A stretch of DNA of 64,000 nucleotides, taken from contig CAVOGV010000022.1 of NCBI GenBank assembly GCA_963695445.1, forward strand, positions 1 through 64,000, given 5' to 3'. Each line of letters begins with the position of its first letter. The first letter of the stretch is position 1. The stretch comes from Thiohalocapsa sp963695445. Its GTDB lineage: Bacteria > Pseudomonadota > Gammaproteobacteria > Chromatiales > Chromatiaceae. A program made the position numbers and the translations under genes. A model generated the notes under the pieces. It was not told the origin of the DNA. It ran no database searches and saw only the letters and a list, made by a program, of their open reading frames with translations. Positions 36,472 to 45,830 of the stretch are shown here, in pieces.

Positions 36472-37838
36472 CTGACGTCCTCTGCAAGCCTGATGCCCTT
36501 GAACTGCCAGCGTTCGTGGGGGTAGAAAAAATTCCGGTAGCTGGCCCGAGCGTGGTTTCGCGACGTGGCACAAGACCCTCCCCGCAACACCATCTGGCCG
36601 TTCATGAACTTGCCGTTGTATTCGCCGAGCGCGCCCGCCGCGGCGCGATAGCCCGGATAGGGCAAATAGGCAGATGCGGTCCATTCCCAGCAGTCACCGA
36701 ACAGCTGCTGCGGCTGTTCCGCGCGTGAGACCGCGGGCGCTGGATGCAGACGCCCATTGTCGACGAAGTTGCCGACCACCGGCCGGTCTGTCGCGGCGTG
36801 CTCCCACTCCGCTTCCGTGGGCAAGCGCCTGTTGGCCCAACGGGCAAAGGCATCGGCCTCGAAGTAGCTCACATGACAGACGGGCTCGGCGGGGTTCAGC
36901 GGTCGCAGGCCGGCGAGGGTCATCTCGTGCCACGCACCGTCGATATATCGCCAATAGAGCGGCGCCTGCCAGCGATCTTGCCGGATACGGGACCAACCGT
37001 CCGACAGCCACAGCGCCGGATTGCGATAACCGCCGTCGTCGACGAAAGCACGGTATTCGCCGTTGGTCACCAGCCGGTTGGCGAGTCGGTAGGGTTCCAG
37101 CAGCGTGCGATGCCGCGGATACTCGTTGTCGTAGCCGAAGCCCTCGTCATTGGCACCGATCCAAACGATACCGCCGTCGAAGCCGGTGTAATCCAGGCTC
37201 GCCGGCTCACTGCTGTCGTTCACCGGCAAATCAGCACGATAGGCGGGGCACAGGGGGTTGTAGGCGAAATTGAACTTGATGTCGGTGACGAGCAGTTCCT
37301 GATGCTGTTGCTCATGGTTCAGACCGATGGCGAGCCGCTCCAGAAATGCCGGCCAGTGCTCCCCGGCGCCATCGCCGATGAGGCGCTCCATGGCCTCGTC
37401 GACGTGTCGACGGTAAGCGTAGACCTCCGTAACGGTGGGTCGAGACAGCAGCCCGCGCTCCGGGCGCGGCCAGTAGCCGGCCTCGGTCTGCTCGTAGTAG
37501 GAGTTGAACAGATGGTCGAAGCGCTCGTGGAACACGTGGTAACCGGGCAGAAAGGGCTTGAGCAGAAAGGTCTCGTAGAACCAGGACACATGCGCCAGAT
37601 GCCATTTCGGCGGGCTGGTCTCGACCCGGGTCTGCAAACCGTAGTCCTCCACCACCAGCGGCTCGCACAGGCGCTCGGTAAGTGCTCGAACGCGGCGATA
37701 ATCATCTACCAGGGCGGCTCGGAAACCCCCAACTGCCTGATCTGGCGGCTGGTCGAGTGACTGGTCGCGTATCTGGTCGGACGCGGAGTCGGTAGGGGAC
37801 GGGACGGGTGTTGCGGCTGATGGCATTGCTGACTGCAT
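36468..37838 (-). CDS. egtB: Hercynine/sulfoxide synthase EgtB
   Basis: EgtB is a non-heme iron enzyme that joins hercynine to a cysteine-type thiol with oxygen, forming the sulfoxide precursor of ergothioneine. The DinB-like N-terminal domain carries the iron ligands: His in SPPKWHLAHVSWFYETFLL and the HxxxHxE group in NHEQQHQELLVTD (about residues 173-185). The formylglycine-generating-like C-terminal domain shows LPTEAEWEHAATD, FGDCWEWTASAYLPYPGY and VLRGGSCATSRNHARASYRN. Length 456 residues. Upstream start at 37838 gives a charged, variable N-terminal tail. Other genes of the pathway (a C-S lyase, EgtC type) are not in this window. Confidence 0.93.
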   Translation of the reverse strand: MQSAMPSAATPVPSPTDSASDQIRDQSLDQPPDQAVGGFRAALVDDYRRVRALTERLCEPLVVEDYGLQTRVETSPPKWHLAHVSWFYETFLLKPFLPGYHVFHERFDHLFNSYYEQTEAGYWPRPERGLLSRPTVTEVYAYRRHVDEAMERLIGDGAGEHWPAFLERLAIGLNHEQQHQELLVTDIKFNFAYNPLCPAYRADLPVNDSSEPASLDYTGFDGGIVWIGANDEGFGYDNEYPRHRTLLEPYRLANRLVTNGEYRAFVDDGGYRNPALWLSDGWSRIRQDRWQAPLYWRYIDGAWHEMTLAGLRPLNPAEPVCHVSYFEADAFARWANRRLPTEAEWEHAATDRPVVGNFVDNGRLHPAPAVSRAEQPQQLFGDCWEWTASAYLPYPGYRAAAGALGEYNGKFMNGQMVLRGGSCATSRNHARASYRNFFYPHERWQFKGIRLAEDVR

Positions 37839-38235
37839 GGCGCTCTCGTCGAACTGCTCGCTGCAACGCCGGCCTCGGGCGACATTGCGAGGGTTGGGGT
37901 GTGCGCGGTGCCGGTTGGTCTTAGGACGACCGAATCCACTACCGTACGGCGCTTGCTGGATAAGGTGGGGACGTCGATCCGGCCTATCATGGCCCTTTGT
38001 CCATTCCTTCGCCGACGCTCCTTGCCGATGCTATCGATCCGGGCGGATATGTGGGGCCAGATCGGCGCGTTAATTCAGGTTGGGGTAAGGATGTGGCCGC
38101 GCCGGCTGATTTCCAGCACCTTCTCGCCGTCGCCGCCGGCCGGACCAGTCTTGGGCGACTTGCCACGGCCCCGTCGCAGTCGGCAAAGGCATGGCAAGCA
38201 GGTTGTCGATACCAACGCGCCACGCCGGCATCGGC
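37839..38235. other. Intergenic region between egtB and malQ
   Basis: About 400 bases, both neighbours on the minus strand. Open frames occur but no family, signal or coherent composition supports a gene. The egtB promoter should be in the left part. No terminator is clear. Confidence 0.35.
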
Positions 38236-39720
38236 TCAGTGCTGCTCCGCGCGGCCGTACAACTTGACCAGATGGGTAAGGCGCGACGGCAACTCCGCAC
38301 CCACTTGCGCCCAATCGAAACGCCAGCGCCAATTGCCGTCGGCAAGGCCCGGCACGTTCATGCGATGCTCGGTGCCGAGACCGAGCAGGTCCTGCATCGG
38401 CACGATGGCCAGGTTGGCGCGCGAGCCCAACGCGCAGCGGATCAAAGGCCAGGGCATGGGCTCGCTGGAGCGGCCCAGATAGTCGTTGATGTGGTCGCGC
38501 TCTGCCTCACCGAGGGACTGATACCAGCCCAGCGTGGTGTCGTTGTCGTGGGTGCCGGTGTAGACCACGGAATCGCGTCCGTGTCGATACGGGAGATAGG
38601 GGTTGTCCGCGCCGCCGTCGAAGGCGAACTGCAGCACCTTCATGCCTGGCATGCGGTATTTGCGGCGCAGCGCCGTCACCTGGTCCGTGATCACGCCCAG
38701 GTCCTCAGCCACCAGCGGCAGCCGGCCGAACTCCCGCTCCAGGCGAGCAAACAGCGCATCGCCGTCAGCCTGCACCCAGTTGCCGTCGATGGCGGTCGGC
38801 GCGTCGCCGGGGATTTCCCAGAACGCCTCGAAGCCGCGGAAATGGTCGATGCGGATGATGTCGAACAGCGCCATCTGGGTGCGAATGCGGTCGGTCCAGA
38901 AGCGGTAGTCGCTAGCGGCCAGCCGATCCCAACGGTACAGCGGATTGCCCCAGCGCTGGCCGGTGGCCGAAAAGTAGTCCGGCGGCACACCCGCCACCAC
39001 CCGCAAGGTGCCGTCATCGTTGAGATCGAAGTCCAGCGGCCGAGCCCAGACCTCGGCGCTGTCGTGGGCTACGAAAATAGGCATATCGCCGAACAACAGC
39101 ACGCCGCGCTGGGTGGCATGCTCGCGCAGTGCGAACCACTGGCGAAAGAACACGAACTGCTCCCAGCGGATGTAGTCGAGTTGCGCCCCTAGACGCTTGC
39201 GCGCCTGCCTGAGCGCCCGACTCTCCCGCTTGCACAGCCCCTTCGGCCATTGCCACCAAGGCACCTGACGCTCTTCGTGCAGGGCGCGAAACAGGGCGTA
39301 GTCGTCCAGCCAGTAGCCCTGCTCGGCGACGAAGGCATCGAGAGCGCTGCGCTCCGCGTCGCCAGCAGTCTGGTGAAAGCGCTGGTGGGCTTGTTGCAGC
39401 GCCGCGAGCTTGTCGGACTCGTCGAACTCGCCCGCGGGCGCGGCATCGAGCCAGCCCGCCTGTATCAGGGGCTCCAGCCCGATCAGACGTGCGCTGCCGG
39501 CGTGGGCCGAACTGGTCTGATACGGCGAGTCACTGCCCTGCGGCGGCCCCACCGGCAGCATCTGCCAGACCGAGACGCCACAATCGGCGAGGAAGTTGAC
39601 GAAATTGAACGCCTCCCAGCCCAGGTCGCCGCAGGGTCCGGAACCGGGCAGCGAGGTCAGGTGCAGCAGCACGCCGGCCCGCCGCTGATCGAGGCTTTCG
39701 GAGGAGGTGGTGATATCCAT
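38236..39720 (-). CDS. malQ: 4-alpha-glucanotransferase (amylomaltase, GH77)
   Basis: Transfers glucan segments between maltooligosaccharides, remodelling glycogen breakdown products. The 494-residue product shows GH77 hallmarks: RRAGVLLHLTSLPGSGPCGD near the N terminus, SVWQMLPVGPPQGSDSPYQT, FGDMPIFVAHDSAEVW, the nucleophile Asp in DIIRIDHFRGFEAFWEIPG, the acid Glu in LVAEDLGVIT and the third acid in VYTGTHDNDTTLGWY. Transcribed leftward, 120 bases downstream of glgC, probably in one glycogen operon. Confidence 0.95.
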   Translation of the reverse strand: MDITTSSESLDQRRAGVLLHLTSLPGSGPCGDLGWEAFNFVNFLADCGVSVWQMLPVGPPQGSDSPYQTSSAHAGSARLIGLEPLIQAGWLDAAPAGEFDESDKLAALQQAHQRFHQTAGDAERSALDAFVAEQGYWLDDYALFRALHEERQVPWWQWPKGLCKRESRALRQARKRLGAQLDYIRWEQFVFFRQWFALREHATQRGVLLFGDMPIFVAHDSAEVWARPLDFDLNDDGTLRVVAGVPPDYFSATGQRWGNPLYRWDRLAASDYRFWTDRIRTQMALFDIIRIDHFRGFEAFWEIPGDAPTAIDGNWVQADGDALFARLEREFGRLPLVAEDLGVITDQVTALRRKYRMPGMKVLQFAFDGGADNPYLPYRHGRDSVVYTGTHDNDTTLGWYQSLGEAERDHINDYLGRSSEPMPWPLIRCALGSRANLAIVPMQDLLGLGTEHRMNVPGLADGNWRWRFDWAQVGAELPSRLTHLVKLYGRAEQH

Positions 39721-39840
39721 GGGGCATGTCGCGTATGCAAGCGCGGATGACGGTTGCGTCCGGCATCGCGGTGTCGATGGGGCTGCCGCTGGGATTGTCG
39801 GTCGATTGGGGCAGGTATCGGTGATCTACCGTGGCGGCGG

Positions 39841-41112
39841 TCAGCGCAGACGATTGATCTGCTGGCCAAGCATGTCCGGCGTCACCAGGGTGATGCCGCT
39901 GTCGGTCACGAAGAACCCGGCCGCCCGGTCCGCGGCATGATCGAAGCCGATCTCGGTGCCCTCCGCCAACTTGCACCAACGGTCGATCACGGCGCGGCGG
40001 ATGCGGCAATTGCGACCGATCTCGACGTTTGGCAGCACCACGGAATCCTCGACGTAGGAGTAGGAATTGATCCGCACGCTCGAGAACAACAGAGAATGGC
40101 GCACCACGGCGCCGGAGATGATGCAGCCTCCTGACACCATCGAATCGACTGCCATGCCGCGACGATCATCCTCGTCGAACACGAACTTGGCCGGGGGCAA
40201 CTGCTCCTGATAGGTCCAGATGGGCCAGGTGTCGTCGTAAAGACTCAGCGGCGGCGTAACGCCGATGAGCTCGAGATTCGCCTCCCAGAACGCGTCCACC
40301 GTGCCAACGTCACGCCAATACGCCTGCTCGCCACTCTTTGCGTCGCGAAACGGGTAGGCCATAACCCGGTAGCGGCCGATGACAGCGGGGATGATGTCCT
40401 TGCCGAAATCGTGACTGGAGCCGCTGGCGTCGGCGTCCTTGATCAACTGCTCGAACAGAAAATCGCGATTGAAGACGTAGATGCCCATCGACGCCAGTGC
40501 GGCATCCGGACGCCCGGGGATGGTGGGCGGATCGACGGGCTTCTCGGAGAAGCTACGCACACGCCCGTCCTCATCCACGGCCATGACGCCGAACTCGCGG
40601 GCGCGCTCCAGGTCGACCTCCAGGCAACCGACGGTCATGTCGGCACCGGTTTCCACATGCCGGGCAATCATCGTGCCGTAGTCCATCTTATAGATGTGAT
40701 CGCCGGCCAGGATGAGCACGTATTCCGGATCATGATTGCGGATGATGTCCAGGTTCTGGAACACGGCATCGGCGGTGCCAGCATACCAGGCCGTCTCCAC
40801 CACCCGTTGTTGCGCTGGCCACAGCTCGACGAACTCGCCGAACTCGCCGCGCAGAAAACCCCAGCCCTTCTGGATGTGCAGGATCAACGAATGGGCCTTG
40901 TACTGGGTCAGCACGCCGATGCGCCTGATACCGGAATTGATACAGTTGGACAGCGGAAAGTCGACGATCCGGAACTTTCCGCCGAACGGCACCGCCGGCT
41001 TCGAACGCCACTGGGTCAGATTTTGCAGCCGCGAACCGCGACCACCGGCAAGAATCAGCGCCAACGTATTACGAGTGAGACGACTGACGAAACGCGGATT
41101 GGAATCCGGCAT
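39841..41112 (-). CDS. glgC: Glucose-1-phosphate adenylyltransferase
   Basis: Makes ADP-glucose from glucose 1-phosphate and ATP, the committed step of bacterial glycogen synthesis. The 423-residue protein carries the nucleotide-binding LILAGGRGSRLQNLTQWRSK (about residues 18-37), the substrate-loop PAVPFGGKFRIVDFPLSNCI, YVLILAGDHIYKMDYG, GVMAVDEDGRVRSFSEKP and the left-handed beta-helix C terminus (GCIISGAVVRHSLLFSSVRI). Divergent from glgB with 336 bases between them. Confidence 0.96.
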   Translation of the reverse strand: MPDSNPRFVSRLTRNTLALILAGGRGSRLQNLTQWRSKPAVPFGGKFRIVDFPLSNCINSGIRRIGVLTQYKAHSLILHIQKGWGFLRGEFGEFVELWPAQQRVVETAWYAGTADAVFQNLDIIRNHDPEYVLILAGDHIYKMDYGTMIARHVETGADMTVGCLEVDLERAREFGVMAVDEDGRVRSFSEKPVDPPTIPGRPDAALASMGIYVFNRDFLFEQLIKDADASGSSHDFGKDIIPAVIGRYRVMAYPFRDAKSGEQAYWRDVGTVDAFWEANLELIGVTPPLSLYDDTWPIWTYQEQLPPAKFVFDEDDRRGMAVDSMVSGGCIISGAVVRHSLLFSSVRINSYSYVEDSVVLPNVEIGRNCRIRRAVIDRWCKLAEGTEIGFDHAADRAAGFFVTDSGITLVTPDMLGQQINRLR

Positions 41113-41448
41113 GCTATGACCTGCTTCGACCTCTGCGCGTGTCTTTTATTGCCGCCGACGGGGGTCGGTTCGACCGGGGCTAAGGTGCGCCGGATTTGTT
41201 CTCGACTGCGCGTAAATGATTCTGGACTCTGCTGGCGGTGCGTCACTCCCGCTGCGGTGAAGTTGGCGCGCCGACCACTGTCGCGGGCGGGATAGGCCAA
41301 CCGACGCGTATGTTAACATCAACGCAGATCAGGGCGTCGTCATCAGCACGCCCGCCTCCGGTTCGCGCGGGCCTGCCCGGCGCTCTAAAGGTCAGCACGG
41401 CCACCGGAACTCGTCAAACGTCCGTGACCCACCCGGAAATCAGAGATT
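41113..41448. other. Divergent promoter region of glgC and glgB
   Basis: 336 bases between two divergent glycogen genes, so it should hold both promoters. An AT-rich block with a GTTAAC palindrome lies near 41310-41320 and is the likeliest core for the rightward glgB promoter. Exact -35/-10 assignments are not secure. No gene is seen. Confidence 0.4.
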
Positions 41449-43782
41449 ATGGCAATCGGTCCAGCAAAGCCCGCCATCCTTCCCGATCCGCTGCTGCGCA
41501 TCGTCGAGGCCCGCCACCACCAGCCCTTCGAAGTATTGGGTCGCCATGCAACCGACGACGGCAATGCGGTGGTGCGGGTCTTCCTGCCGCAGGCCGAGCG
41601 TGTGCGCATCAACGCCGCCGGTATCGACCTGCAGCGTGTCGAGGGCACCGACTTGTTCGTCTGGGAAGGTCCGGCCGACCAGGTCGAAGGCCACTATCAG
41701 GTGACCTGGTATGACAAGGCGGGCAAGGTCCATACCCAGCACGACCCCTACACCTTCGAGCCGCAGCTCGGCGACTTCGACCTGCACCTGTTCGGCGAAG
41801 GCCGACACTGGCACGCCTACCGTTTTCTCGGCGCCCACGAGCGCACCGTCGACGGCATCTCCGGCTACCAATTCTCGGTGTGGGCGCCGAGCGCAACCCG
41901 CGTTAGCGTGGTCGGCGACTTCAATCAGTGGGACGGTCGCGTCTACCCGATGCGGGTGCGTGGCGGCAGCGGCGTGTGGGAGTTGTTCATCCCCGGCCTG
42001 AGCGCGGGCGCCCTGTATAAATTCGAGGTGCGCGACCAGGCCGGCAACGCCACGGTCAAGATCGACCCCTACGCCAACGCCTTCCAGGAGCGCCCGAATA
42101 ACGCCGGCATCCTGCAGGCACCCGGCACTTTCGAATGGACTGACGCCGACTGGCTCACGCAACGCGCGGAGCGAAACTGGCAGCAGAGCCCCATGTCCGT
42201 CTACGAGGTGCACCTGGGCTCCTGGCAGCGCGACGCGGATGGCAACTTCCTAAATTATCGTGAACTGGCGCGACAACTCGCGGACTACTGCACCGAACTC
42301 GGCTTCACCCACATCGAGCTCCTGCCCATCACGGAGCATCCGCTGGATGCGTCGTGGGGTTACCAGGCCACCGGTTACTTTGCACCGACCGCCCGCTTCG
42401 GCACACCGGACGACTTCCGCTGGTTCGTCGACCATTTGCACAGCCACGGCATTGGCGTGCTGCTTGACTGGGTGCCGGCGCACTTTCCGCGCGACACCGT
42501 TGCCTTGGCCCGCTACGACGGTACCGCGCTCTTCGAGCACGCCGACCCACGCCAGGGCGAGCACAAGGATTGGGGCACGCTGATCTTCAATTTCGGTCGC
42601 CACGAGGTGAAGAACTTCCTGCTCTCCAGCGCGTTGTACTGGCTCAACGAATTCCATATCGACGGTCTGCGTGTGGATGCGGTGGCGTCGATGCTCTATC
42701 TGGACTATTCCCGTAACGACGGCGAATGGATTCCGAACAAGTTCGGCGGCAACGAGAACCTGGATGCGGTGGACTTCCTCCGCCAACTCAATACCGTCTC
42801 CCACGAGCAGCATCCGGGCTCGCTCATGATCGCGGAAGAGTCTACGTCCTGGCCGCAGGTCTCGCGGCCTACCTATCTTGGTGGCCTCGGCTTCAGCATG
42901 AAGTGGAACATGGGTTGGATGCACGACACGCTGTCGTACATGGAAAAGGACCCGATCTACCGGCATTACCACCACGACCTGCTGACATTCGGCTTGCTGT
43001 ACGCATTTACCGAAAACTTCGTGCTGCCGTTCTCCCACGATGAGGTGGTGCACGGCAAAAAGTCAATGCTCGACAAGATGCCCGGCGATGCCTGGCAGAA
43101 GTTCGCATCCCTGCGCCTGCTCTACAGCTTCATGTTCACCTACCCTGGAAAGAAATTGCTGTTTCAGGGCTGCGAGTTCGGGCAAGGCGCGGAATGGAAT
43201 TTCGATGCCCCCGCGGACTGGTATCTTCTGGAACGCCCGCTACACCAGGGCATCAAACAGATCGTCGCCGATCTCAATCAGCTGCATCGTGAGCTGCCGG
43301 CGTTGCACGAGATTGACTTCGACAGCAAAGGCTTCGAGTGGATCGACTGCCACGACAGCAGTCAGTCGGTATTGAGCTATCTGCGCAAGTCCGCCGATGG
43401 CAAACAGATCGTCGCCTGCGCCTTCAATTTCACGCCGGTCCCACGGGAGAACTATCGCATCGGCGTGCCCAAGGCGGGCTTCTACCGTGAGGCCATCAAC
43501 TCCGATGCCGAGCTCTATGGAGGCAGCAACGTCGGTAACCGCGGCGGCGTGCAATCCGAGCCGGTGAGCTGGATGGGACGACCCAATTCCATTCCGATGG
43601 CACTGCCGCCGCTGGCGGGCGTGGTGATGGTGCTGGAATCCACCGACGAAGACGCCGATTCGGCCCCAGACGAGACCGCCGACGCCACCGCGACACCCAC
43701 AGCAACCGCCGCGTCCGCCGCCAAGGCCAGCTCAGCAGCCGCCGAGCAGCCAAGCGCGAAGCCGTCCAAAGCCGACGCCTGA
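41449..43782 (+). CDS. glgB: 1,4-alpha-glucan branching enzyme
   Basis: Introduces alpha-1,6 branches into glycogen. The 777-residue protein has an N-terminal carbohydrate-binding domain (HHQPFEVLGRHATDDGNAVV), a second one (SVWAPSATRVSVVGDFNQWD) and a GH13 barrel: GYQATGYFAPTARFGTPDDF, the nucleophile Asp in HIDGLRVDAVASMLYLDYSR, the acid Glu in SLMIAEESTSWPQ and FSHDEVVHGKKSMLDKMPGD. After the usual C-terminal domain (ending VVMVLES) there is an extra Ala/Thr-rich and acidic tail of about 45 residues. The gene is 13 bases upstream of dacB. Confidence 0.96.
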   Translation: MAIGPAKPAILPDPLLRIVEARHHQPFEVLGRHATDDGNAVVRVFLPQAERVRINAAGIDLQRVEGTDLFVWEGPADQVEGHYQVTWYDKAGKVHTQHDPYTFEPQLGDFDLHLFGEGRHWHAYRFLGAHERTVDGISGYQFSVWAPSATRVSVVGDFNQWDGRVYPMRVRGGSGVWELFIPGLSAGALYKFEVRDQAGNATVKIDPYANAFQERPNNAGILQAPGTFEWTDADWLTQRAERNWQQSPMSVYEVHLGSWQRDADGNFLNYRELARQLADYCTELGFTHIELLPITEHPLDASWGYQATGYFAPTARFGTPDDFRWFVDHLHSHGIGVLLDWVPAHFPRDTVALARYDGTALFEHADPRQGEHKDWGTLIFNFGRHEVKNFLLSSALYWLNEFHIDGLRVDAVASMLYLDYSRNDGEWIPNKFGGNENLDAVDFLRQLNTVSHEQHPGSLMIAEESTSWPQVSRPTYLGGLGFSMKWNMGWMHDTLSYMEKDPIYRHYHHDLLTFGLLYAFTENFVLPFSHDEVVHGKKSMLDKMPGDAWQKFASLRLLYSFMFTYPGKKLLFQGCEFGQGAEWNFDAPADWYLLERPLHQGIKQIVADLNQLHRELPALHEIDFDSKGFEWIDCHDSSQSVLSYLRKSADGKQIVACAFNFTPVPRENYRIGVPKAGFYREAINSDAELYGGSNVGNRGGVQSEPVSWMGRPNSIPMALPPLAGVVMVLESTDEDADSAPDETADATATPTATAASAAKASSAAAEQPSAKPSKADA

Positions 43783-43795
43783 GAACCCGACCGTC

Positions 43796-45448
43796 ATGCA
43801 GTGGACGGCAAGCAGCCTCTGCGGCTGCCTGGCGGCGGCGCTGGTGGCGGCGGTCACGATGACCGCGGCTGCACCGGGGCACGCTCAGCCGCATGCCGAT
43901 CGCCCGGTCGGGCAGCACACCGCGGCAGACGCACCTGCGGCGACGCCGGACACGCCACCCGAGCAGCCGATGCTGCCGTCGCCCGACCCGCTTTCCGCAG
44001 ACCTCGGCGAGCCGGACAACGAGCCAACACAGTGGGACGCACCAGGTTGGACCATCGACCTGCCGCAGCAGGTCGACCAACGCTTGCCAGAACTCGCCCT
44101 CGACCCAAGTCAGGTCAGCGTCTACGTGCGCCAGGTCGACGCCGATCGGCCCTACCTTACCTACCGCGCCGAGCAGCCCCGCATCCCGGCATCGGTCGCA
44201 AAGCTCATTACCGGCATCGTCGCCCTGGACATGTTCGGCCCCGCGCATCGCTGGCACACCGAGGTGTTGATCTCCGGCACCGTACACGACGGTCGCCTAA
44301 TCGGCGACCTCTACATTAAAGGCTACGGCGACCCCTACCTGACCAGCGAGGCCTACGCGGCGCTGATCCGCGCCATTCGCGCCAAGGGCATCGAACACAT
44401 CGACGGCGACCTGGTCTTCGACGACAGCCAACTGCTGCCGCCAACGGCCGAGCGCGGCGACTTCGACGGTGCCGCCCAGCGCAGCTACAACGCCCTGCCC
44501 GCGGCGCTCAGCGTCAACCGGCAGGTCACCGACATCCACATCTACAACAACCACCAGAACGGCCGCGTCGGCGTCTACACCGAACCGCCACTCAGCGCGT
44601 TGGACATCGTCAACGAGGCCAAGGTCGTCACCGCCCCCTGCAAGGGCCGCTTCCATCGTCTAACGGCCACGTTCGTCGAGCCCGAGGACGGACTGCCGCG
44701 GCTGAAGGTGGCCGGTAATTTCGCCAGCGAATGCCCGGAAGAGCAAGTCAGGCGCCTGATTCTGAGCCCGGAGCAGCACGCCGCCGCGGCCTTCGACGCG
44801 CTCTGGCGCCAGCTCGGCGGCAGCATCCAAGGTCGCGTTCTACTCGGGAGCGTGCCCGCCGACGCCGAGTTGTTCCACAGCGCCCAATCCCAGCCCCTCG
44901 GCGAGATCATCCGCACCGTCAACAAGTACAGCGACAACCTGATGGCCCGGCTGCTATTCCTGGAACTCGGCATCGCCCGCGATGGCCCGCCCGGCAGCGT
45001 CGACAAGTCCCGCGCCGCGCTCGCCGACTGGCTGGCGGAGCACGGGTTCGACTTCCCCGGGCTTTACATCGACAACGGCTCTGGCCTGTCCCGAAATACC
45101 CGCATCAGCGCAACCGCTCTCGGCGAACTGCTGTTCTGGGCCTATCACCAGCCCTGGATGCCGGAACTCGTGGCATCGCTGGCCATCATGGGCGTCGACG
45201 GCACCCTGACGAGGCGAATGCGCCGCGAACCCATCGAGGGCCGCGCCCACCTCAAGACCGGCACCGTCCGCGATGCCAGCTGCATCGCAGGCTACGTACT
45301 CGACGCCGAGGGCAACCGTTGGGTCGTCGTGGTCCTGGTCAACGCCATCGAAGGCCAGACCTTGCAGGCCTGGCGCGGCCACGCCGTCCATCATGACCTG
45401 CTCCGCTGGGTTTACGACGGCGCGAGCCTGCCTAACCAGGTTCCTTGA
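43796..45448 (+). CDS. dacB: D-alanyl-D-alanine carboxypeptidase/endopeptidase (PBP4 type)
   Basis: A periplasmic class C penicillin-binding protein that cuts peptidoglycan cross-links and D-Ala termini. The signal peptide is GCLAAALVAAVTMTAAAPGHA. After a Pro-rich linker (about residues 30-80), the catalytic SxxK is in RIPASVAKLITG, the SxN motif in IIRTVNKYSDNLMARLL and the KTG triad in HLKTGTVRDASCIAGYV, in the correct order. It has the family's extra domain between SxxK and SxN (YIKGYGDPYLTSEAYAALI). 550 residues, a little longer than typical. Immediately downstream of glgB, likely co-transcribed. Confidence 0.93.
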   Translation: MQWTASSLCGCLAAALVAAVTMTAAAPGHAQPHADRPVGQHTAADAPAATPDTPPEQPMLPSPDPLSADLGEPDNEPTQWDAPGWTIDLPQQVDQRLPELALDPSQVSVYVRQVDADRPYLTYRAEQPRIPASVAKLITGIVALDMFGPAHRWHTEVLISGTVHDGRLIGDLYIKGYGDPYLTSEAYAALIRAIRAKGIEHIDGDLVFDDSQLLPPTAERGDFDGAAQRSYNALPAALSVNRQVTDIHIYNNHQNGRVGVYTEPPLSALDIVNEAKVVTAPCKGRFHRLTATFVEPEDGLPRLKVAGNFASECPEEQVRRLILSPEQHAAAAFDALWRQLGGSIQGRVLLGSVPADAELFHSAQSQPLGEIIRTVNKYSDNLMARLLFLELGIARDGPPGSVDKSRAALADWLAEHGFDFPGLYIDNGSGLSRNTRISATALGELLFWAYHQPWMPELVASLAIMGVDGTLTRRMRREPIEGRAHLKTGTVRDASCIAGYVLDAEGNRWVVVVLVNAIEGQTLQAWRGHAVHHDLLRWVYDGASLPNQVP

Positions 45449-45542
45449 AGGCGCAGCAGCTTTGAACATGTGTCAACTTTCACGACAACAACGCGCTTGG
45501 CAACAGTTCAGACACAACATGAACATCACCGCGGACAGAAAC

Positions 45543-45632
45543 AAACTACGAAAAGTGCGAAACACGCGAAAGTAGGCAGGAGCTCACCCGGTATATAGAG
45601 AATTTTCGCGCTTTTCGCGTGTTTCGTAGTTC
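45543..45632. repeat. Large imperfect inverted repeat of CGAAA-type units
   Basis: The left arm (45543-45571) and the right arm (45603-45632) are near reverse complements built on ACTACGAAA and ACACGCGAAA words, separated by about 31 bases. The repeated CGCGAAAA/TTTTCGCG words resemble dispersed hairpin repeats seen in intergenic regions of many bacteria; that link is from general knowledge and was not checked. Confidence 0.65.
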
Positions 45633-45677
45633 AAAGAAGATGAACCGCTTATTGTTGAATCATCACTTACCCTCGGA

Positions 45678-45742
45678 AGGGCCGAGGCCCAGGGACCTGG
45701 GGCCAAAACCGCGCAGTCGTGCCGTACGACAGTCCTCGGCCC
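45678..45742. repeat. GC-rich inverted repeat
   Basis: GGGCCGAGG near 45678 matches CCTCGGCCC near 45734 in reverse complement, and CCCAGGGACCTGGG inside the left part is a further small palindrome. A compact folded structure is likely. It resembles the GC-rich hairpin cluster at 50.4-50.5 kb in style but is not an identical copy. Confidence 0.5.
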
Positions 45743-45830
45743 TGGGCGCTTGGCCCAATCGAAGCAAGGCACAGCTTGCGAAGCGCCGCGTCGTGCCCCC
45801 GTCGGCCCATGGCACCCGCTTGCTAAGCGT

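Larger units (their letters stand above)
45449..45830. other. Repeat-bearing gap between dacB and corA
   Basis: No gene is supported. The stretch holds a large imperfect inverted repeat (45543-45632) and a second inverted repeat built on GGGCCGAGG/CCTCGGCCC (about 45678-45742); both are listed. The corA promoter should be in the right-hand part. Confidence 0.45.
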
